Positions 1-12,300 of a DNA stretch of 64,000 bases are shown here, one piece after another. The position numbers and the translations under genes are program-made. Position 1 is the first letter of the stretch. Every line of letters starts with the position of its first letter. Origin of the DNA: Branchiostoma floridae (Eukaryota; Chordata; Leptocardii; Amphioxiformes; Branchiostomatidae); NCBI RefSeq assembly GCF_000003815.2, contig NC_049990.1, forward strand, positions 4,682,831-4,746,830. The letters run 5' to 3'. Under the pieces are notes generated by a model. It searched no databases. It was not told the origin of the DNA and was given only the letters and a program-made list of their open reading frames with translations.

Positions 1-112
1 TTTTTGCGGTGGTTTAAGTTTGCTGGAGCACCATGCACTGTAGTCTGTCATTGCCATGGAAAGATATTCGCGGTGGTTTTAAGTTCGCGGTGAAGCGGCC
101 ACCGCAAAAACA
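1..112. repeat. Inverted-repeat element end (TTTTTGCGGTGG family)
   Basis: The window opens with TTTTTGCGGTGG and the complementary CCACCGCAAAAA occurs at about 100-111; internal copies of the motif (TTCGCGGTGG near 68, GTTCGCGG near 84) resemble a foldback MITE. It is cut by the window edge, so the family cannot be assigned. Confidence 0.45.
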
Positions 113-129
113 GCGAACCGAAAAGTTTC

Positions 130-690
130 TGCATTTACAGTAGTTTCTCTGAGCGTAGTGACAATAATTACAGTTCTGTGCTCGATTGCAAGATTGGGAC
201 CTAGATAAATAAAGGAGTAGGAACTGGTTTGGTGTAATATTAACAGTCACTGTAGCATGTCCCCAATGTAATACAATTATGTGGTATCTCATTGATTTAC
301 AGATCATGTACAAACTTTCTTGTTTCTCTGAGCGTCATGACAATAATTACAGTCCTCTGCTATCAGTCTTAGTTATAAGGGGTAGAAACTGGTTTGGAGT
401 AATATTAACAGTCACTGTAGCATGTCCCCAATGTAATACAACTATGTAGTATCTCATTGATTTACAGATCATGTACAAACTTTCTTGTTTCTCTGAGCGT
501 CGTGACAATAATTACAGTTCTGTGCTATCAGTCTCCACCAACTATAAGGGGTACAAACTGGTTTGGCGTAATATTAACAGTCACTGTAGCATGTCCCCAA
601 TGTAATACAATTATGTGGTGTCTCATTGATTTACAGATCATGTACAAACTTTCTTGTTTCTCTGAGCGTCGTGACAATAATTACAGCTCC
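130..690. repeat. Tandem array, ~165-180-bp unit, about 3 copies
   Basis: TTCTCTGAGCG followed by GTGACAATAATTACAG recurs at about 144, 323, 488 and 658, together with AACTGGTTTGG...AATATTAACAGTCACTGTAG and TGATTTACAGATCATG. Copies are about 90% alike by eye. Short reading frames here follow the repeat and are not judged coding. Confidence 0.85.
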
Positions 691-894
691 GTGCTATCAG
701 TCCCCAGCACACATCCCTGTGCCTAATCTCGCCACACATCATTACAACTTCCTGTGCACCATTGTGGTCTGTAGTTATGCCGTGTAGCGATGATTTGTAG
801 CGATGTGTTCCGGGCATGTATTATCAGGCACGTACATGACTGTGAAAGAGTCGGCTCCAGGCGACGTGCATGTGGTTACTGAAGTGTGACTTAT

Positions 895-1425
895 CCCACT
901 TTATGTTGTCTGCACAGACTGGAGTGTTGTCCTCGGATATGCCAACAAATGCTGGGTATTTAGTTTACTTTAGTTTAGAGCTCAGAAAGAGTGGAAAAGG
1001 AAATATGGATTTGAAGCAACTTTTCTACGTAACGTACGAGTTAGGTTGAAATTCTGCAGGCATTAGAATTAACATTGAAGTTTGAGTTATGCCCAGTTTA
1101 TGTTGTCTGTACTAAAGTTTGGGACAGTGTTATCCACAGGTATGCAGACAAATGCTGGATTTTTAGTTTACTTTAGTTTAGAGCTCAGAAAGGAGAGGAA
1201 AAGGAAATATGAATTTAAACCAACTTTCAGGATTCCTACATACACTACAGGTTATATTCGATAAGGTTGAAATTTTGGATTGTTGAGCAGAAAGGAATTG
1301 TGCAGGCATGTGTATGAGTCATCTTCAGTTTATGTTAGCCGGCGGGTAGCGACCATCGGGAGTGGACTAAAGCATGTAAGGCTGGACTCCAGGCTATAGC
1401 TAGTTTATGTTGTCTGAACAGAATG
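895..1425. repeat. Tandem array, ~195-bp unit, 2 copies plus fragments
   Basis: The segment with GTTTATGTTGTCTG, GGTATGC...AACAAATGCTGG and TTTAGTTTACTTTAGTTTAG appears near 900-1025 and again near 1090-1225; further GTTTATGTT fragments occur near 1327 and 1404. No gene recognised. Confidence 0.75.
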
Positions 1426-2214
1426 GACTGTGTTATCCACAGACCACAGACATGCATACAGGTGCTATAGAATGCTATTCACACTGCGCAATCATTGGAT
1501 CATCCTTCATGAGTTATGGGGAAGTGCCGAAGTCGCGTTGCAAGGCCAGATACCCGCAAATCTGCTTCATAAAATTGATTTTGGGGGGAACGAAACATCG
1601 TTGCGGATGTTTTCAAGAACTGAGCAGTCTGGATTGAGTGGATATGCATCTTTCTTTTCCTTGTACAGTGTTGGGATGACGTCATTGCGATTAATCCAAT
1701 TACAGTGCATTGTGAATAGCTATAGGCTTTGCTTTACAAAGGAAGGTTGCATTGGGGGGTCCTGACAATACTGAAAAACCCCACTGAACAGTGAGTCTGA
1801 ACAAAACAGACAAGTGGCCAGTTTGGGTTTACAGAGGGACATAGAACTGGAGAGTGGATATTGTGTGAAAATGAGGAAAAGAACCAAACTGTCATTATTT
1901 TCACACAATCTCAATGTTCTAGGACAGTTTGCAGTGCAGTTAACAATTGATGAAAGAACATAGGAAGGGCAAATGTGTAATACCATTAAGAAAAATAAAA
2001 GCATTGGCCTGTAAAAAGTTGTTCTATCAGTGTGAGTATCACTCATTCACTTCTTCCTAAAGATGCAAGCGCAAGCACTGGGGGATGTAATCATAATCCA
2101 TTGATGCTCTCTATAGTGCAGGGTATCCGTACATGTGATCTGGAAAAGATTAACAAGTGCAAAAAACCTGGCATCAAAACTGAATAGAGTAAATGTTTGC
2201 ATTGTTGACCTTGA

Positions 2215-3060
2215 CACTCACATGAGACATCCATTTTGGTTTTTACCTTGAACTTCAAAGAAAACTTGTGGTGCAATTTTCTCACAAGGGGGCACCATCC
2301 ACCCCCTGTGATCTTTTTTGATGTGCTCTTTCTGAAGACAGATGAAGGCTGTCCTGATATAAATGGGCTTTTGTAAATGTTTGTCCTTGAAGTTAAAAGA
2401 AAAATTGTAGAACAATTGTCTCACAAGGTTGCAAAAGCCACCCCCTGTGAAGTGTGATCTTTTCTGATATGTTCCATGAAGATAGATGAAGTCTGTGCTG
2501 ATGTGAATGGGCTGTCTTAAATTTTTGTCCTTGAAGTTGAAAGAAAAATTGTATTACAATTGTCACAAGCCAGCCCCCTGTGATCTTAACTGATAATGTT
2601 CCTTGAAGAAGATGAAATCTGTCCTGATATGAATGGGCTTTTAAAAATTTTTGTCCTTGAACTTCAAAGAAAACTTGTAGACTAAGTGCAATTTTGTCAC
2701 AAGGGGGCACAATCCACCCCCTGTGATCTTTACTGATATGTTCCATTAAGATAGATGAAGTCTGTCCTGATATAAATGGGCTTTTTAAAAATGTTTGTCC
2801 TTGAAGTTGAAAGAAAAATTGTATGACAGTTTTCTTACAAGTGGGCACAAGCCAGCCCCTGTGAAGTGTGATCTTTTCTGATATGTTCCTAGAAGATAGG
2901 TGAAGTCTGTCCTGATATAAATGGGCTTTTTAAACTTTTGTCCTTGAACTTAAAAAGAAGAATTGTAGGACAATTTTCTCACAAGGGGCCAAACCAGTTC
3001 CTGTGATCTTTCCTGATATGTTCCTAGAAGATAGATGGTGTCTGTCCCTGTATAAATTTG
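2215..3060. repeat. Tandem array, ~140-bp unit, about 6 copies
   Basis: Each unit carries GATCTTTTCTGATATGTTCC, AGATGAAGTCTGTCCTGATA, AATGGGCTTTT, TTGTCCTTGAA and CACCCCCTGTGA, recurring near 2310, 2455, 2582, 2725, 2870 and 3006. A 151-codon frame on the minus strand spans several units and is a by-product of the repeat. Confidence 0.87.
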
Positions 3061-3164
3061 AAACAGAACAGATCCAGGTGAGAGATATTACTGACTACCC
3101 CGACATAACCAAAACCAGGGGGACTCGAAGGTAATTAGGACATGAAAGATTTAGGCCATCCAAC

Positions 3165-3335
3165 ATTTTTTTACATATGGCCTTTTTCGGTCAATATTGA
3201 CCATGGTCCATGGTAAAACCGATATCAGCCCTACAGTGTCGGCTGTGGCTAAACAGTACGATACAAGACTGACAATCTCTGCCACATAGGGCTCATCTGT
3301 AGGCTGACTCAAGTTTATTGCAGAGTTCTTTTTGC
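3165..3335 (+). repeat. Dispersed repeat (copy 1; second copy at 45780-45950)
   Basis: TATGGCC, GTCAATATTGACCATGG, GATATCAGCCCTACAG, GACAATCTCTGCCACA and GCTGACTCA recur in the same order and strand at 45780-45950. The copies are diverged by small indels. It looks like an old short interspersed or MITE family; no target duplication was identified. Confidence 0.65.
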
Positions 3336-3479
3336 AGGATCCTCTTTTCTTCTGCCATGCGCATCAGTCTGGTTTCCCCTGATTTAAAGCTGGCAGTGTG
3401 TATCTCCAGCTGGATCTGTTATCTGCCTAACCACATAAAGGATCAATTATGTTCACAATTGGACTGCTATATACTCTAA

Positions 3480-3843
3480 GGCACGATCTACACACAGTTT
3501 TTCCAGATATCGGCGAGCCTACAACCTCTCGCCGACAGCTTTTTTTCAGCGTCTAGATGGAACTACTATATCGCCATTACGATATCGGGAAAATTTCTCC
3601 CGAAAGGTCCGGACCATTCGTACAATACCTTACCGATAGCTTAGCCGGGGTCCCCGACAGCTTGGCGCGCGTGTAGATGCTTCCCGACTTCAGGAAGGCT
3701 CATTAGCATACATGTATAACGCCATTTGGAAAATCTAGCAATATGTTTATGACTGCAAGCGCCATGGGTGTCCGGCCCCCTACGTTCTAGATCCCTCCCG
3801 ACATCTCCACAGATATCGGTAAAAACTGTGTGTAGATTGGGCC
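3480..3843. mobile_element. PIF/Harbinger-like MITE, 364 bp, TAA target duplication
   Basis: The left end GGCACGATCTACACACAGTT and the reverse complement of the right end GGCCCAATCTACACACAGTT match over about 20 bases with two differences; TAA lies on both sides (3477-3479, 3844-3846). GGC-starting termini with a TWA target duplication are the PIF/Harbinger signature. The interior is GC-rich with repeated GATATCGG motifs and encodes no transposase. Confidence 0.75.
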
Positions 3844-4369
3844 TAAGACTGTTGTATATCATGTTTAACTACTTACATGCTTTATTGTTTTATTGCCTCT
3901 TCTAAATCTTCTCATAATGAACTGACTACCCAAACATAACGACGCCCATGATTGACTCTGAAGGATCCAGGTCAACGTAAACCCCTACTGGGTCAATCAA
4001 GGGTCATCATTGGAGCTGTGTCACACACTTTTATGTTTTTCTGCTTTTGATTAATACTCTCGAAAAACTTTTATCGACCTCTTCAGTGCATTATTATTTT
4101 GCACTGTTTTGTTATGGCTTAAACTACATTTTATTGTCCTCTTTTTTGCGACAATATTTTCTCTTGAAAAAAAAAAAAGATTCTCAATCCAATGATTATT
4201 ATTCACAGTCCTGTGCAGTTTCTGTAAGGAAAGTAGGCTCAGGCATAGAGGTAGTCTGTGTAAGGCAAACTCCGCTGTCCAGCGCTGATTGGCCCCTTCA
4301 TGGGAGCAACAATGTAGGACGGGCCAATAAGAACCACGATTATTTCAGGCTAGCAAAGAAGTAAGAAAA

Positions 4370-4600
4370 CTCATTAGGTGAAATTGATGGATTGGTGGGG
4401 TAATTTAGAAGGCAGAATGACCTAAGGACCATTCTTTGTGACTCAATGAGAGCAATTTTCCTGAAGATTCAATCATTCAATCAGTGGTTATAATCTTCAC
4501 AGCCCTGTCCAATATCTTTAAAAGTTTAAAGGAAATTAGGTGAAATTGATGGATTGATGGGTAATTTAGAAGGCAGAATGACCTAAAGCTGATTTCGTTG
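4370..4600. repeat. Two-copy tandem repeat (~155 bp period)
   Basis: TTAGGTGAAATTGATGGATT followed by GGGTAATTTAGAAGGCAGAA occurs at 4374-4432 and again at 4528-4582. Related preceding text (ACAGTCCTGT / ACAGCCCTGT) suggests the unit extends leftwards. No gene seen. Confidence 0.6.
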
Positions 4601-4627
4601 AGAGTTATTTTCTATGTAGGATTTAAC

Positions 4628-4857
4628 GTTAGTTCACCTTTATCCATGGGATAACCTATATCTGCTATATTAAAAACAGAGTACATTTGTATTCAGGAAT
4701 ATCGACAGGAAAGTCGACAGAAGTTGCAATATCTTGCAAATAACTGCAATATTTTGAAATCTAAAACCACAGTCCGTTGAATTGATGTTCCTAAATAGCC
4801 TGTTTTTAAAAACAACGGCGATAGGTTACCCCACGGATAAAGGTGAACTAGTGTTAG
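4628..4857. mobile_element. MITE-like inverted-repeat element, ~230 bp
   Basis: The left arm GTTAGTTCACCTTTATCC, then TGGGATAACCTAT, is mirrored at the right by ATAGGTTACCCCACGGATAA, then AGGTGAACTAG. A related right-end fragment (GATAAAGGAGAACTAG) lies at 36340-36395 in intron 1. I could not fix a target duplication, so the superfamily is unassigned. Confidence 0.6.
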
Positions 4858-5310
4858 AGCCTAGCCTTATTGGTGATTGAAGTTCATAAAGTCATTAGGG
4901 ATTAACTCCAGTAAGTCAGTTGACCCCTAGATGTGGTGTGTTTACAGTCCAACCCTCCCCCACCATCAACCAAAGCTCCTGGGCATTTTTCTGCCCTCCA
5001 GGCCAGCTGGACTTGTTTAACAGGGAACACAACTCCATTGTTGGCACAATGTGGGATCCACATGGCCTCACCAAACTGATTTCAGACCCTGTAGAACATA
5101 GAACCAAATCTGTGCATTACTTACTGGTGGGTTAAGTCAAGTAAGTTGTCTTCAGATGCACATTTCTAAGAAGCAGAGACTGGAAAATATCACATGTTTG
5201 CTGTAGGCCATTGCAGTAGTACTTGCTCAATACTAGTAGCAGCCTGTCTTTCAAGGTGAGTATCGTAAAGCTGATTTCTGCCCCTTAGCCTGGATGCACC
5301 TACAGATTTA

Positions 5311-5328
5311 GGGGGGGGGGGGGGGGGG
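5311..5328 (+). repeat. Homopolymer run of 18 G
   Basis: Eighteen consecutive G at 5311-5328. It could fold as a G-quadruplex and its exact length is unreliable in any assembly. Apart from this run, 4860-5690 looks unique and non-coding. Confidence 0.9.
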
Positions 5329-5694
5329 CTTTAGATTCTAAAAAGTTCCCCCTCCCCCTTACTCCTTACAAAAACTGCTATTCTAGGGATTTGCTGTCAG
5401 CTACTGTCTTAAGTTGTCTTCTTCTCCTAGGAAAGTAAACCTTGGATGTGGTTAAGGAGTATGAAAAATGGGGGTATTGTTTTTGGTCAATAACTCAATT
5501 GGCGTGTCTTTGTTTGTGTGTTTGTGTCTCTGGATATTTGTTGGATTGTAATAATATTTGGTTTTTAGATAGGGATGTGAACACGAAGGTCAAGGTCGAT
5601 AGTGGGCTGCCAGGTGTGTGACCTTGTTTGGTTACTGTTATCGGACATTTCCTCCATATTTTGATGGCCTGGGTAGTGACAGCATGTTCTGCTG

Positions 5695-5868
5695 ATGATA
5701 GCCATTTCATATAATATTGATTTGAGCCTGCTCAGCTTGGCTAGGCTGTCATCACTGCTGAGAAAGCAGACCTCGGAAAAGGTTGAGCGATGAGCGTACT
5801 GTACAACTAAATAATGAGATACTCTTCATATCTTGACTGTCAGGATATGTGTCAGCATCAGCAAGATA
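5695..5868. repeat. Left remnant of the ~190-bp tandem array interrupted by the 5-kb transposon
   Basis: AGCCATTTCATAT, TTGGCTAGGCTGTC, GACCTCGGAAAAGGTTGAGC and ACTGTCAGGATATGTGTCAG match the units at 10911-11800. The text breaks at GCATCAGCAAGATA (5867-5868 = TA), where the transposon begins. Confidence 0.8.
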
Positions 5869-8800
5869 CAGTACCGACTACGTTTATGGTCCGGTCTGAA
5901 CGCGGTTTAATCGCGTGCAAAAGTCGTGCAAGTCGCGATTACATCTCGTGTAAATCGCGATTAAAACTCGTGCAATTCTCGGGTAAAACGCGATTAGATA
6001 TGCATGTACCCGCGTCTGATATGCATGAAATCACGTCTAACCGCGTTTAGATGATCAATGAATAGATTTCAGACACGCCTCTTCTTTTCATAAACATTTT
6101 CTAGACACGCCCGTGCCGTCCAAAGTTCGGGGTTTGGCAGAAATCGGCTTCTTTTCATATGCAGACCCCCGCGCGGAGGGCGGAGAACGTATCACGCCCA
6201 ATTTCCCAATTTGTTTCTGAACTAACGCATAACCTCGCAGTCTAGAACGCACCCGCGCCGCTCCCAACCACGATATTTCTAGAAGATTTGCTGCAATTTT
6301 GAGGAACCGACTGTTCCGCACATGTTTAAATCTGATACGTGAAAATTAAAGAAAAACAAATAAATTTCCACAAAAGTGTGTTTTTCTTAAGCAGAATATG
6401 GCAAAGTATGCTTTTACTACTTTTACTGGACCCCGATCTTTCGGCGCTGCCGTGGCTAGCGCCAGGGTCACGTACCGGAACAAATCATTCCGAAGATTTG
6501 CTACAATTTTGAGAAACCGACTGTTCCGCACATGTTTAAATTTGATACGTGAAAATTAAAGAATAAGAAATAAATTTCCACAAAGGTGTCTTTTTCTTAA
6601 GCAGAATATATGGCAAAGTATGCTTTTACTGGACTCGATCTTTCGGCGCTGCCGTGGCTAGCGCCAGGGTCACGTACCGGAACAAATCATTCCGAAGATA
6701 CAAAATGTATGGTGCGACCTCGCACCCGCACCGCTACCTAACCTACCACGTTCTTTCTCGGAAGATTTGCTACAATTTTGAGGAACCGACTGTGTAGTGC
6801 AAGTTTGAATCTTATACGTACATGACAAGAAAACATCAAATAAATTGTTTTTTTCCCAAGAATGGCAAGATGTGTTTTTCTAAATCAGAAAACATGGAGT
6901 AAATTCTGCTTCTGTCTGACCATGCGTGACGAGGACGGCCCGCTACCGCGGCCAGTGTCAGGACCACCCGAAGAAAACCTACCGACTCTATGTTGAATTA
7001 TTTGTGTCCTATTTCTGTTGTTGCATTATTTGTACGCTGGTGTAGTGATATCAAATTCGCCCACACTACACGATACTTGCCACTGTAAATAGCTACAATA
7101 GTCTGTGTTTGCATTTCTTATCTATCGATGAAAGTGAAGACAAGTTAATCATGTTCCGAACTGATAGGTAAGTACACTAGTCTTTCAGTTTCAGAATGAA
7201 CAACAAGGAATGTCCAGTGCGACCAGTGTAGTCGTACAAAATCCTGGCGGTCTCACTACCAAGTAAACAGGCTTCGACCGTCAGATACTACATGTAAGTA
7301 TCTACATCCGAACTTCAAGCGCCGCCCCGCCTCCGGTGGAACGTGACCTGTTTATAAATATTCCAACCTTCCTAAAGTTCGCCACGGCGCGACTACTAGC
7401 ATATCATATTACATTTAGACGTGTACACGGTTTGTGTGGGGTCCAGAACGTGGGACAGGTTGTGGAAGATTGGGTTATTTGAGCGCAAATATGAAACTTA
7501 TATCGTTGCGATAAAATCAACAGCTGTTTTGATTGTTTAGTGTGTGTAAGTACACGATTGACGTAAGTGTTACGGTGCTGGTAAACTTGTAGAAAAATTA
7601 CATTGTAAACCTCCAGAATTTGGTCTGGTCTGGTCTCACGTGCTGCTCAGTTTGATTGACACATGCACGGTAAGGAGCGGCTTCTTTGAAAGTACGTTCC
7701 TACAGAAGAAGGCCACGATGACTGTTGCAATATTCTGCGTTTATTTTCTACTCCGATCTAGCCCCGTGTTTAATATGTGGTTATTTTTTCTTGGTTTATC
7801 CAAGGGGGTTTTATCAACCTACTTGATTTATCTAACTTTGTTTTATTTGTATTATTGACAATTTCTAGAGCAGATCTAGACTAATTAAAATACTTCGTAG
7901 ACTGCACACGCAGCGGTAGCGTACGTCATGTTTGAACTTTGTGGCAATGTCGCAGGGGTGGATGATCTATAAATTCTGTATTCCAAATTCTATAATTCAT
8001 TTCCCAACTGGTTCATATTAAAGGAGCCACGACCAATGAATTAAGAATGTTTTTAAATGTTTAAGTGTATAAAATTTCTTTATCAATTAAAGTTTGTACA
8101 CGGACATATTCATATTCACGGACAACTTACCGTTTTTCCAACATTCGGAACAGATGATGACGATCCGACTGGTGTAGAAGCTGCCGAATGATGATCGATA
8201 ACATCGGTAGTAAACTTACCTTTCATGTTCCAAAGGCAATGATATATCGTGTTTACCTATTTCATTGGTCAAATCCCTCTTCGTAGTATCCCGACCAGCT
8301 AAATTTATATATCTATATGTTGCTGAAAAACAACCGTAAACGTATAGGCCCTTTTAGTAAAAGAGTGAACCTCTTTGAACAGCGCATAACAGTTGTAGAT
8401 AAACTGACTAAAAACATGTTCATTTTAGAAACGTAAACTACTAGTAGTAGAAGTAATGTTAGTAACGCTAACGCAACTTTTAACTGAATCAATGACAGGT
8501 TAGAAAAACTTGATCACATACTCAACAAGAAAACCAATAACTGATGAAGAAATTTTCGGCAAAATAACAATTGTCTGTGTCGAACCAAGACGTATGCCCC
8601 TTGAATATGGTTGCGTGGGTCCACTGCCCGACGACCAGGAACGTCCAAGGCGGTCAGGAACAGAACAGGTAGGTCTTGTTGGTCGAGTTGCAACCATGAC
8701 GATCAGCTGTATGTCCAGGAAACCGGCGGATAGAAATCCGAATCCTACTTTCCTAGCCTAGAAAATTAGCTACCGATATCTAACTACATAGTAGAAGTTA

Positions 8801-10908
8801 TGTTAGTTACACCAACACAACATTGTTAGAACAGGTACATGTTTGTTTGAACAGATACGCAGACAAAACACGATTAACAAAAAGATTTAAAAAACACATA
8901 AAGTAGAATGTATGCCCTGGAGTATGGTTGCGTCGGTCGACTGCTCGACGACCAGGATCGTACGATGGCTGTGTTCCGACCCAAGAGCTCCGTCAGGAAC
9001 AGGTAAGTCTTGTTTGTCGAGTTGCAACCATGACGATCAGCAGGCGGATGGAAACCTGAATCCTACTTTCCTAGCCTAGAAAATTAGCTGTCGATGCCGA
9101 ACCAAGGAGTATCAACGTTCCTAGAAATATTAAGTTATGACCAAACACAATATCCTTTATTCATATTTAAATACATGCAAAACGGTCAATTTATGCGTAT
9201 AAATACTAGTAGTCCATTCATGTCAGTGTATAGTCTTCAACCCAGCAATTCCGTTTATATTAGATGACGATCATGTTTATGCTGTCAGTCCTTTGTGGGT
9301 CCAAAAGATTCGAACTTGTATTATTTTATCATATACCTTCCACGAAAATTAGACGAAAGTAGCCCGCCTAAAAATGTAAATAGGAGACAATTTTTGCCGG
9401 CAACCCGCTCGGTTGCCGTTACGACTTTTGTAGTATGCCGTAAAAAAAATACCACCTTCTTCAAGTTGGAAATGATTATCGACAGACTGTTCACAGAATT
9501 CTTACTCAGCGATGTGAGAATGATCGATGCCGGAAAAGTCCCTCCGATGTTTTGCAAAATTATCTATGCCTTGCGGACGACGCTGGCCGAGCAGTAACGT
9601 GTTAAATTTTATCAAAGAATGCACATTTCGTGATAAATGATTTTTAAAAACACAACAACGCGTTAGTTCTACGCTTCTTCTTGTTGTTACCACTTTGTCA
9701 GCGCCGCTTCTGGCTGTGATTGGAGGGAAGTTGATTGGATTTATCTCATAATCAGGCAGGGCTACTTCAGAGGGCTACCGCCGGAGCTGTCGCCATGGTA
9801 ACCGCACGTCCAGCTGCATTTCCCACGCGCGTCTAGTTCTTCCCAACTCTCTGCTGTCACGTACAGTACAGCTTGTACACATAATTTTCGGTGGAATGTA
9901 ACGCCGTATTTTACGGGGAAATGTGGCGAATCGAACTTGTATCTCTTTTTGCTGGCCTTCCACTAAAATTATACGAAGATAACCCGCCAAAAACTGTAAG
10001 TAGGAGACTATATTCGCCGACAACCCGCTTGTTTCGACGGTTGACATCATCGTCTTCCCTTTGAGGCTTACGAAAAAGCTTAGCCGTGAAGACTATTTTC
10101 TTTTGCGTAGTTCGGGTTGCTTTCTGGATTCATCATTGACATTTATTTTATATCAGAAAATATCTATCGGGAGACTGTTTTCTTATCACAATTTCCATAC
10201 CCAGCGTTGTGAACATGATCGCTGTTGGCAATTTTCCTCCGATGTTTTGCAAATCCGTACCCTTTGGACGGTGTTGGATGACGAGCAGTAACGTGTACAC
10301 GCCTGTTCAAATTTATCGAGAAATGCACATTTCGTGATAAATAAAAAAGCAACAACACAACACCAGCAAAATGAAAAGTTACTAATCAAGATATAGTATA
10401 GAAATTTAACTCAGTCTGAGCAATCGGTACCAGGAGAGAATGTCGATATATTAATTTGCTGACTGTGAACTTCTTTTACGATCTTAGCTAAAAAGCGTCA
10501 GCGGTCCTAGGACAATATTGCCGACACCCGCGGCGCTGTCCAGCCCCTGTATTATTCACCAATTATCAACAAATACGTGAAATTGACGACTTACAAGTAT
10601 CATGCAAATTTACAAAAGTAAACACTGCTCATTAACGAACAAAATATTTCGTGAGTGAAATGCCCGACCAAGGGGCGGGGCAGTCGGAACAAAGCCTTTT
10701 GTTTTGAGTCGGCGGGGTGCCAGGAGTAAACGCGTTTACAGACGACACGAGATTTTTAATTAGATAGCTACAGCTCATTAGCGCACGCGATTCAATCGCG
10801 ATCAAATCGCGACTTGCACGACTTTTAATCGCGATTTGCACGACTTTTAATCGAGATTAAATCGCGTGTAAACCGCGTGGGACCGGACCATAAACGTAGT
10901 CGGTACTG
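5869..10908 (+). mobile_element. Non-autonomous DNA transposon, 5,040 bp, TA target duplication (copy A)
   Basis: Both ends read CAGTACCGACTACGTTTATG inwards, extended by GTCCGGTC to 28 identical bases; TA lies outside each end (5867-5868, 10909-10910). The empty site GCAAGATATATTGAATTT survives in the next tandem unit at about 11088, so the boundaries and TA duplication are firm. Subterminal DNA is packed with CG-rich short motifs (TCGCGATTAAA, CGTGCAA). The interior has a ~215-bp tandem repeat (about 6265-6800) and only short frames, with no transposase recognised. A nearly identical inverted copy is at 29583-34177; copy A is 445 bp longer, with extra blocks near 6.3-6.7 and 8.7-8.95 kb. 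TA duplication and CAGT ends resemble Tc1/mariner-type elements, but the size is unusual and the superfamily is open. Confidence 0.88.
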
Positions 10909-10910
10909 TA

Positions 10911-11800
10911 TATTGAATTTAGCCATTTCATATTGCCCATGAAGCAGACATGCAAAGTATACAGGCCTTGGCTTATGAGAGACTAGACTTTGGAAAAGGC
11001 CAAGCGTATTGTTTGGTGTTGTCAGTTGGAACAACTGATGTTCTTCATATTTTCTGATTCTGACTGTCAGGATATGTGTCAGCATCAGCAAGATATATTG
11101 AATTTAGCCATTTCATATTGCCCATGAAGCAGACGTTGCAAAGCATACTTAGTCCAGTCCTTGCCTAAACTATCTTCACTTGTTACTGAGAGTATACCTT
11201 GGAAAAGATTGAGCGAATTGTTTGTTGTTGTCAGTTGAAACAACTGAGATGTTCTTCATAGTTTCTAATTTTGACTGTCAGGATATGTGACAGTATCAGC
11301 AATTGCAAGATATATTGAATTTAGCCATTTCATTTTGCCCTTGGAGCAGACAGCCAACTCAGTACAGTCCTTGACTAAGCTGTCTTCACTTCTGAGAGAG
11401 TAGACCTTGGAAAAGGTTGAGGGTATTGTTTGGTGTTGAAACAACTGAGGTATTTTTCATATTTTGACTGCCAAGGTCAGTGTCAGTATATTGTACTTTA
11501 AGCCTTTTCATTATTGACCCTAGAGCAGACACTCCACTCCTTGGCTAAACTGTCTTCACTTCTGACTCATTCTGTCTCAGAGAGTAGACTTTGGAAAAGG
11601 TCGAGCATATTGAGCTATTCTTCATATTTTGACTGTCAATGTCAGTGTCAGCATATTGTATTGATCTAAGCCATTTCATATTTCCCTTGCAATTGAAGCA
11701 ACAGTCAACTCCTTGGCTGGCTTCACTTTTAGGAAACAAGACCTTGGAAAAGGTCGACCGTACTGTTGTCAGTTGAAACAGCTTCATATTTTGCCTGTCT
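10911..11800. repeat. Tandem array, ~180-200-bp unit, about 5 copies
   Basis: Units share TATATTGAATTTAGCCATTT, CTGTCTTCACTTCTGA, AGTAGACCTTGGAAAAGGT, GTTGTCAGTTGAAACAACTG and TCATATTTTGACTGTCA, starting near 10911, 11095, 11310, 11490 and 11665. This was the target of transposon copy A. Confidence 0.85.
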
Positions 11801-12009
11801 GGCTGCAGTGTCTAGGAATGGCATGGGTGGTCAAGTTTGATTGTACTGTAACAGGCAACCAAAGCGGTATCTGCTCGTCCCAGGGCAGTAGAACTAGAAT
11901 TTGCAAAGTTAATTTTCTGGGCACTTTCTTACGTTCTAAGATGAATGAACCCTACCCCATTCCATACCGACATTCGGGGAGCGAAAGTTCGATGTCACTG
12001 TGTCACGAG

Positions 12010-12300
12010 AACTGAACATGCCAAATGGGCTTGGCTGCCTGGGTTTGGTGCGATAGGCCGCGTTTTCGAATCCCGGTAGCGAGCTTGGGATAAAAACTGT
12101 TCTACTCGCCTCTAGTGTTTCACTGGTTCCCACACCGGCCCTAGGCCTGTCGCTGGTTCGAATCCCGGGAGCGAGCTTGGGGTAAAAACTGTTCTACTCG
12201 CCTCTAGTGTTTCACTGGTTCCCACACCGGCCCTGTCGCGGGTTCGAATCCCGGGAGGGAGCTTGGGGTAAAAACTGTTCTACTCGCCTCTAGTGTTTCA
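12010..12300 (+). repeat. tRNA-derived SINE fragment amplified in tandem (3 units, 93 and 85 bp)
   Basis: TTCGAATCCCGG, a Pol III B-box-like motif, occurs at 12065, 12158 and 12243, each followed by GAGCTTGGG, TAAAAACTGTTCTACTCGCC and TCTAGTGTTTCA. The B box suggests descent from a tRNA-like SINE head. No full A box and no tRNA fold is evident, so it is not a tRNA gene. Confidence 0.65.

Noticed and set aside
2393-2848. 151-codon open frame on the minus strand
   Set aside because: It lies wholly within the ~140-bp tandem array, has no recognisable domain and its residues simply mirror the repeat.
8500-8761. Frames inside the 5-kb transposon copies considered as transposase
   Set aside because: All are 60-115 residues, none shows DDE/DDD spacing or helix-turn-helix signatures, and several differ between copies by deletions without frame preservation.
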